From: Congregicoccus sp964517665
GTDB taxonomy: Bacteria > Verrucomicrobiota > Verrucomicrobiia > Opitutales > Opitutaceae
Direction of reading: 5' to 3'
DNA: 11,102 bases
Assembly: GCA_964517665.1 (NCBI GenBank)
Contig: CAZFCY010000164.1
Location: forward strand, 1 to 11,102
The notes below the pieces were generated by a model, which saw only the letters and a program-made list of their open reading frames with translations, ran no database searches and was not told the origin of the DNA. Both the position numbers and the translations under genes were made by a program. This document shows, one piece after another, positions 7,994 to 11,102 of this stretch. Numbering within the stretch: the stretch's first letter is position 1; each line of letters starts with the position of its first letter.

Positions 7994-8791
7994 ATGCGCC
8001 TCGCCGGCAAAACCGTCCTCATCACCGGCGCGAGCAAGGGCATCGGCCGCGCGCTCGCGCTCGGTTGCGCGCGCGAAGGCGCGGACGTCATCGCGAACTA
8101 CAACAGCGATCCGGATGGCGCGCGCGCCGTGGCCGGCGAGATCCGCGCGCTCGGTCGTCGCGCCGTGGCGTTGAAGGCCGATTTATCGAAGATCGCGCAG
8201 ATCGAAACAATGTTCGAACGCGCGCGAAAAGCGTTCCCGCGGCTCGACGTCCTTATAAACAACGCCGGCCTCACGGGCTGGGGTTCGCTTTTCGATATGA
8301 CGCCGCAAAAATGGGATGTCGTGCTCGACACCAATCTGCGCGGCACGTTCTTCTGCACACTCGCGGCGGCGCGCTGGATGCGCGAATACGGCGCGGCCGG
8401 CTCCATCGTGAATGTTTCCACCCAGTGCGCCGAACTCGGCGTGAAAAACCTCGTGGCCTACGGCACGAGCAAGGCCGGGCTCCACGGGCTCACGAAACAA
8501 CTCGCGATCGAGCTCGCGCCGCTGCGCATCCGCGTCAACACCTTCGCGCCCGGACCGGTCAATGTGGAGCGCAACCTCGCGGACGACCCCGACTATCGCA
8601 AGGCATGGGGCGGCGTTGTCCCGCTCGGCCGCACCGCCGAGCCCGGGGAGATGATCGGTCCCGCGATCTTCCTCGCGTCGGACGAATCGAGCTACGTCAC
8701 CGGCCAGACGTTGTTCGTCGACGGCGGCTGGACCGTGCAGGGCCGCATCCCGGCTGACAACATGGACAAGGCCGCGAAGAAGAACAATTAG
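7994..8791 (+). CDS. SDR-family oxidoreductase (FabG / glucose 1-dehydrogenase-like)
   Basis: 265 residues with all classical short-chain dehydrogenase motifs: TGASKGIG (11-18) for cofactor binding, NNAG (89-92), Asn114, and the catalytic Ser142, Tyr156 and Lys160 (YGTSK). The conserved C-terminal FVDGGW lies at 241-246. The ATG follows the stop codon of the zinc dehydrogenase after a single base, so translation is probably coupled and the two enzymes likely act in the same pathway. An in-frame ATG at 7946 would overlap the upstream gene by 47 bases and add non-homologous residues, so it was not used. The family includes sugar 1-dehydrogenases, 2-keto-3-deoxy-fuconate-type dehydrogenases and 3-oxoacyl-ACP reductases; context favours a sugar or sugar-acid substrate. 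The lysine- and asparagine-rich tail (DKAAKKNN) is an extension past the usual SDR end. Confidence 0.9.
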   Translation: MRLAGKTVLITGASKGIGRALALGCAREGADVIANYNSDPDGARAVAGEIRALGRRAVALKADLSKIAQIETMFERARKAFPRLDVLINNAGLTGWGSLFDMTPQKWDVVLDTNLRGTFFCTLAAARWMREYGAAGSIVNVSTQCAELGVKNLVAYGTSKAGLHGLTKQLAIELAPLRIRVNTFAPGPVNVERNLADDPDYRKAWGGVVPLGRTAEPGEMIGPAIFLASDESSYVTGQTLFVDGGWTVQGRIPADNMDKAAKKNN

Positions 8792-8805
8792 GCGGACCGG
8801 AATTA

Positions 8806-8864
8806 TTTTGAGCCACGGAAGCACAGTAAAGCAGCAAGAAGGGAAGCCACAAAGAGGCTCAAAA
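8806..8864. repeat. 9-base inverted repeat downstream of first SDR
   Basis: TTTTGAGCC (8806-8814) and GGCTCAAAA (8856-8864) are perfect inverted arms around a 41-base loop, beginning 14 bases after the SDR stop codon. The loop contains related CCAC/GCAC-rich words (AGCCACGGAAGCAC, AGCCACAAAGAGGC). It may be a mobile-repeat remnant or a weak transcription stop. Confidence 0.5.
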
Positions 8865-8945
8865 GGCGCAAGATATCAGACCGGCAGAGAACACAGAACG
8901 ATGGGCGCAACAGGAAGTGATGGGCGTATTGAAGGCGGCCGGAGA
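8811..8945. repeat. Degenerate intergenic repeat block, copy B
   Basis: The 275 bases between the two SDR genes begin with AGCCACNNAAG-type words and end with TGATGGGCGTATTGAAGGCG (8918-8937). That last motif returns almost unchanged at 9881-9901 between the next two genes, so the block is a diverged relative of copy C. The rest of the gap (8946-9066) is GC-rich. It is open in the frame of the following gene, but I see no support for it being coding. Confidence 0.5.
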
Positions 8946-9066
8946 CAGTGCGCGCGCGATTCGGGCTTTTCTGCGAGAGGCGCGCGAACGCGGCTTTCGC
9001 GCTCGTTCGACCGGCAAATTCGCCTGCGCGCAGCACTGCAACGCCGCCAATAACGAATCTCAATAT

Positions 9067-9795
9067 ATGACAACCACCTCTCCTTCAAACCCTGTCGCGC
9101 TCGTCACCGGCGCGGGTTCCGGCGTCGGTCGCGCGGTTGTGCTTCGCCTCGCCGCCGCGGGCTGGAATGTCGCGCTGGCGGGAAGAACCCTCGCGACATT
9201 GAACGAGACGATCGAACTCGCCGGCGGCGCGAGCGGCGCATGCCTGGCGCGCGCATGCGATATCGGCGATCCCGGCGCCGTCGAGGCCATGGCCGCGGCG
9301 GCGCGGGCGCGCTTCGGTCGCGTCGACGCCGTGATCAACGCCGCCGGCACGAACACGCCGCGGCGCAGTTGGAGCGAGCTCACGCCGGAAGGCTATCGCG
9401 AGCTCATGGCCGCGAACCTCGACGGCGCGTTTCATCTCGCGCGCGCGTTCCTGCCCGGGATGCGCGCGCGCCGCGGCGGCACGTTTGTTTTCATCAACTC
9501 CGAGGCCGGACTGCGCGCGAGCGCGAAAAGCGGCGTCGCCTACGTCGCCTCGAAATTCGGCCTCACCGGCCTGGCGCAGTCGCTGAACGCCGAGGAGCGC
9601 GCCAATGGCATCCGCGCCTGCTCGATCTTTCCGGGCGACATCGACACCCCGCTGCTCGACAGGCGCCCGGAGCCGCCGACGGCCGAGGCCCGCGCGCGCA
9701 TGATGCAGCCGGACGACATCGCCGCGGCCGTGCAATTCGTCCTCTCGCTCCCGCCCCGCGCCATCGTGGAGGAACTCGTCATCCGCCCGGCGTGA
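9067..9795 (+). CDS. SDR-family oxidoreductase (second)
   Basis: 242 residues. Motifs are TGAGSGVG (14-21), NAAG (91-94), Asn117, and the catalytic Ser145, Tyr159 and Lys163 (YVASK). Arg40 at the end of the second beta strand (ALAGRT) is typical of NADP-preferring SDRs; that preference is inferred from family knowledge. The IFPGDIDTPLL loop (187-197) is the substrate-lid region. The protein ends EELVIRPA, a pattern common in ketoreductase-like SDRs. The frame is open upstream to 8917, but that extension would translate the repeat block, so MTTTSPSNP was taken as the start. No Shine-Dalgarno is evident; the bases before the ATG are AATCTCAATAT. It is separated from the first SDR by 275 bases of repeats but shares its strand. 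Substrate unknown; it could oxidise or reduce a keto-deoxy sugar acid. Confidence 0.88.
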   Translation: MTTTSPSNPVALVTGAGSGVGRAVVLRLAAAGWNVALAGRTLATLNETIELAGGASGACLARACDIGDPGAVEAMAAAARARFGRVDAVINAAGTNTPRRSWSELTPEGYRELMAANLDGAFHLARAFLPGMRARRGGTFVFINSEAGLRASAKSGVAYVASKFGLTGLAQSLNAEERANGIRACSIFPGDIDTPLLDRRPEPPTAEARARMMQPDDIAAAVQFVLSLPPRAIVEELVIRPA

Positions 9796-9800
9796 GCATG

Positions 9801-9901
9801 GAAAGCATCTTCCACGAAAGACACGAAGATCGGAAGAGGCGGATTGCGCACAGAAGGCAACGAAGGAGCGCAGTTGAAAATGATGGGCGATTGAAAGCGG
9901 C
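9801..9901. repeat. Degenerate intergenic repeat block, copy C
   Basis: Just after the second SDR, CCACGAAAGACACGAAGA (9812-9829) is a CACGAA(A/G) near-tandem repeat of a type common between genes in this bacterial group. It is followed by GCACAGAAGGCAACGAAGGA and TGATGGGCGATTGAAAGCGG, the latter matching 8918-8939 with one indel and one substitution. It leads directly into the double palindrome that follows. Confidence 0.5.
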
Positions 9902-9968
9902 GATGAATCGCCGGCACTCCAAAACGGGCCGACAGCTTCTCTGGAGCGCGGCGATTCATCGCCGCTTT
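9894..9968. mobile_element. MITE-like double palindrome
   Basis: Arm AAAGCGGCGATGAATCGCCG (9894-9913) and its exact reverse complement (9949-9968) enclose about 35 bases. Pairing continues inward through CTCC/GGAG with one indel. Each arm is itself palindromic (GCGGCGAT-GA-ATCGCC) and matches the core at 2673-2692. The element could fold as one long hairpin of about 75 bases or as two small hairpins. Paired inverted units of this kind resemble REP/BIME or non-autonomous transposable elements. No transposase is present in the window. Confidence 0.65.
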
Positions 9969-10020
9969 TGTGGAGCGAGCAGGCGCCGATCCAGCACCCA
10001 CCAGTTCCAATTGCGCCCAC

Positions 10021-10070
10021 AACGAAGAGAACGAAGATATCGGGGTATGAAACCTTCGTTTTCTTTGTCA
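10021..10070. repeat. AACGAAG inverted repeat upstream of the FAH-family gene
   Basis: AACGAAG occurs twice (10021-10027, 10030-10036) and its complement CTTCGTT lies at 10054-10060, followed by TTCTTTG. This looks like a head-to-head remnant of the CACGAAG-type repeat. The remaining 10071-10171 shows no gene and no clear ribosome binding site; the long space (9796-10171) before the next gene is therefore essentially repeat-derived. Confidence 0.4.
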
Positions 10071-10171
10071 TCTGTTCCGGTTCGCTTCGCGTCCGGTCTT
10101 GTCGCTGCGCTCGGAACCGCGCAAATTCCCCGTCTCACCATCCCTGTGGTTATTCTCCGATAAACCCCGCC

Positions 10172-10999
10172 ATGATTCACGTTTACTCCACGCCGGCCGG
10201 CCTCGTTCTCGGGCGCGGCGGCGAGCATGTTCTCGCCGATCGTATCCTGACCATGGATACGCTGTTCACCGCGACTCATCCGCTTGCGGCGGTCGAGGCC
10301 GCGTTCGAGGCGGGCGCGCCGTGCGCCGCCCCGGAGAAACTGCTCGCCCCGCTGCGCTCGCAGGAGGTCTGGGCGGCCGGCGTCACCTACCTGCGCAGCA
10401 AGTCCGCGCGCATGGAGGAGGCGCGCGAGGCTGGCGGCGACGCGTTTTACGATCGCGTTTACGAGGCCGACCGGCCCGAGCTTTTCTTCAAGGCCACGCC
10501 GCATCGCGTCGTGGCCCCGGGCGCGCCGGTTCGCATCCGCGCCGACTCGCGCTGGAACGTCCCCGAGCCGGAGCTGACGCTCGCGGTCAATGCCGCGTCA
10601 CGGATTTTTGGATACACGATAGGCAACGACATGAGTTCGCGCGACATCGAGGGCGAGAACCCGCTCTACCTGCCGCAGGCCAAGGTCTATGCCGGCAGCG
10701 CCGCGCTCGGCCCGTGCCTCGTGGTCGATGACGCGCTCCCCGGAAGCGACACGGCGATCGAGATCGAGATCCGGCGCGACGGCGCGACCGCGTTCGAGGG
10801 GCGCGCCACGGTGGGGCAGATCAAGCGCCCGCTTCCCTCGCTCGTCGAGTGGCTGTTTCGCGAGAACGAGTTCCCGCACGGCTGCTACCTCATGACCGGC
10901 GCCGGCATTGTTCCACCGGACACCTTCACCCTCGCGCGCGGCGACGAGATCCGGATCACGATCGAACCCATCGGCACGCTGGTCAACAGCGTCGCCTGA
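10172..10999 (+). CDS. FAH-superfamily 2-keto-3-deoxy-aldonate dehydratase/hydrolase-like enzyme
   Basis: 275 residues. The C-terminal two thirds carry the fumarylacetoacetate-hydrolase fold: DSRWNVPEPEL (125-135) supplies Glu132 and Glu134, and YTIGNDMSSRDIEGENPLYL (148-167) supplies Asp153. Together these are the expected divalent-metal ligands, with the Glu-to-Asp spacing of 19 that I recall for archaeal 2-keto-3-deoxy-arabinonate dehydratase. The ENPLYLPQAKVY stretch marks the sugar-acid subgroup (KdaD, XylX, AraD1/GguC-like), not tyrosine-catabolic FAH. A separate N-terminal domain (1-110) is present as in that subgroup. Likely substrates are 2-keto-3-deoxy or 2,4-diketo-3-deoxy sugar acids; which one cannot be settled here. 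The frame is open upstream through repeats, so the first sensible ATG (MIHVYSTPAG) was used. It shares strand and probable pathway with the three dehydrogenases, although 376 bases of repeats precede it. Confidence 0.88.
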   Translation: MIHVYSTPAGLVLGRGGEHVLADRILTMDTLFTATHPLAAVEAAFEAGAPCAAPEKLLAPLRSQEVWAAGVTYLRSKSARMEEAREAGGDAFYDRVYEADRPELFFKATPHRVVAPGAPVRIRADSRWNVPEPELTLAVNAASRIFGYTIGNDMSSRDIEGENPLYLPQAKVYAGSAALGPCLVVDDALPGSDTAIEIEIRRDGATAFEGRATVGQIKRPLPSLVEWLFRENEFPHGCYLMTGAGIVPPDTFTLARGDEIRITIEPIGTLVNSVA

Positions 11000-11028
11000 A
11001 TCGGATCGCTGGAGAAAAGGAACCGCCA

Positions 11029-11102
11029 ATGAACGCCAGTAACGATTCTCGGGGCAAGCCCCGAGGCATTGGAGGGTCCACCTCCGTGTGGACCGCTTCG
11101 CC
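11029..11102 (+). CDS. Possible start of a further gene (partial, low support)
   Basis: An ATG at 11029 follows AAAGGA with a spacing of about 7 bases, the best Shine-Dalgarno-like sequence in the window, 29 bases after the FAH-family stop. The frame stays open for 24 codons (MNASNDSRGKPRGIGGSTSV...) to the edge. However, it runs straight through two tandem perfect hairpins, so the product may be only a chance translation of a repeat. Confidence 0.22.
   Translation, partial: MNASNDSRGKPRGIGGSTSVWTAS
11048..11094. repeat. Tandem hairpins at the right edge
   Basis: CTCGGGGC-AA-GCCCCGAG (11048-11065) and GGTCCAC-N6-GTGGACC (11075-11094) are two perfect inverted repeats, 9 bases apart. Neither is followed by a T run. 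They could be an interspersed repeat of the host genome or a structured stop after the catabolic genes. Confidence 0.55.

Noticed and set aside
8917..9066. N-terminal extension of the second SDR
   Set aside because: It would translate repeat copy B; SDRs of this kind start just before the cofactor-binding motif, as MTTTSPSNP does.
9801..10070. CRISPR array suggested by clustered repeats
   Set aside because: The repeats are degenerate, irregularly spaced and partly inverted, with no uniform spacers and no cas genes.
9968..10171. N-terminal extension of the FAH-family protein
   Set aside because: It reads through the palindrome and CTTCGTT repeats; the family starts near MIHVYSTPAG.

Overview
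The window is GC-rich DNA that most resembles a member of the Verrucomicrobiota, probably an Opitutaceae-like bacterium. The evidence is a very large TonB-dependent receptor with the mature N-terminus typical of that group (TPFEV followed by a GYAA..SLAGSRL plug start), a two-component kinase with a large periplasmic part, genes mostly without Shine-Dalgarno sequences, and intergenic spaces filled with palindromic and CACGAAG-type repeats. A run of 10 Ns shows that this is a draft or metagenome scaffold. Taxonomy is inferred from family resemblance only.

Left part, minus strand. Positions 1-231 hold the start of a protein resembling part of the FtsK/SpoIIIE-like ATPases common in Planctomycetes; it runs off the window edge and appears to lack the usual N-terminal half. 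Positions 444-2597 encode a 717-residue membrane sensor histidine kinase of the NarL/DesK (HisKA_3) class with a periplasmic part that looks like repeated beta-rich modules. Positions 2737-6482 encode the TonB-dependent outer-membrane receptor, split by the assembly gap at 4530-4539 into two reading frames. Merging the contig ends through a 4-base overlap restores one frame of 1,243 residues.

Centre. A 475-base non-coding stretch (6483-6957) separates the receptor from a divergent plus-strand gene set. It holds three short dyad symmetries, one of which (6738-6753) has the 7-2-7 layout of NarL-type operators.

Right part, plus strand. A zinc-dependent medium-chain dehydrogenase (6958-7992), an SDR dehydrogenase (7994-8791), a second SDR (9067-9795) and an FAH-superfamily enzyme of the 2-keto-3-deoxy-aldonate dehydratase/hydrolase type (10172-10999) form a probable catabolic cluster for a sugar or sugar acid. 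Its missing steps (for example an aldonate dehydratase or aldehyde dehydrogenase) may lie downstream. Repeats interrupt the cluster: an inverted repeat and degenerate repeat block after the first SDR, a 75-base MITE-like double palindrome after the second, and tandem hairpins at the right edge.

Working model (inference): the kinase, receptor and enzymes form one uptake-and-catabolism locus, with the receptor importing a sugar-derived ligand and the divergent operon oxidising it. No wholly new system is evident. The most unusual items are the repeat family, the candidate shared operator and the kinase sensor architecture. No rRNA, tRNA or CRISPR was seen.
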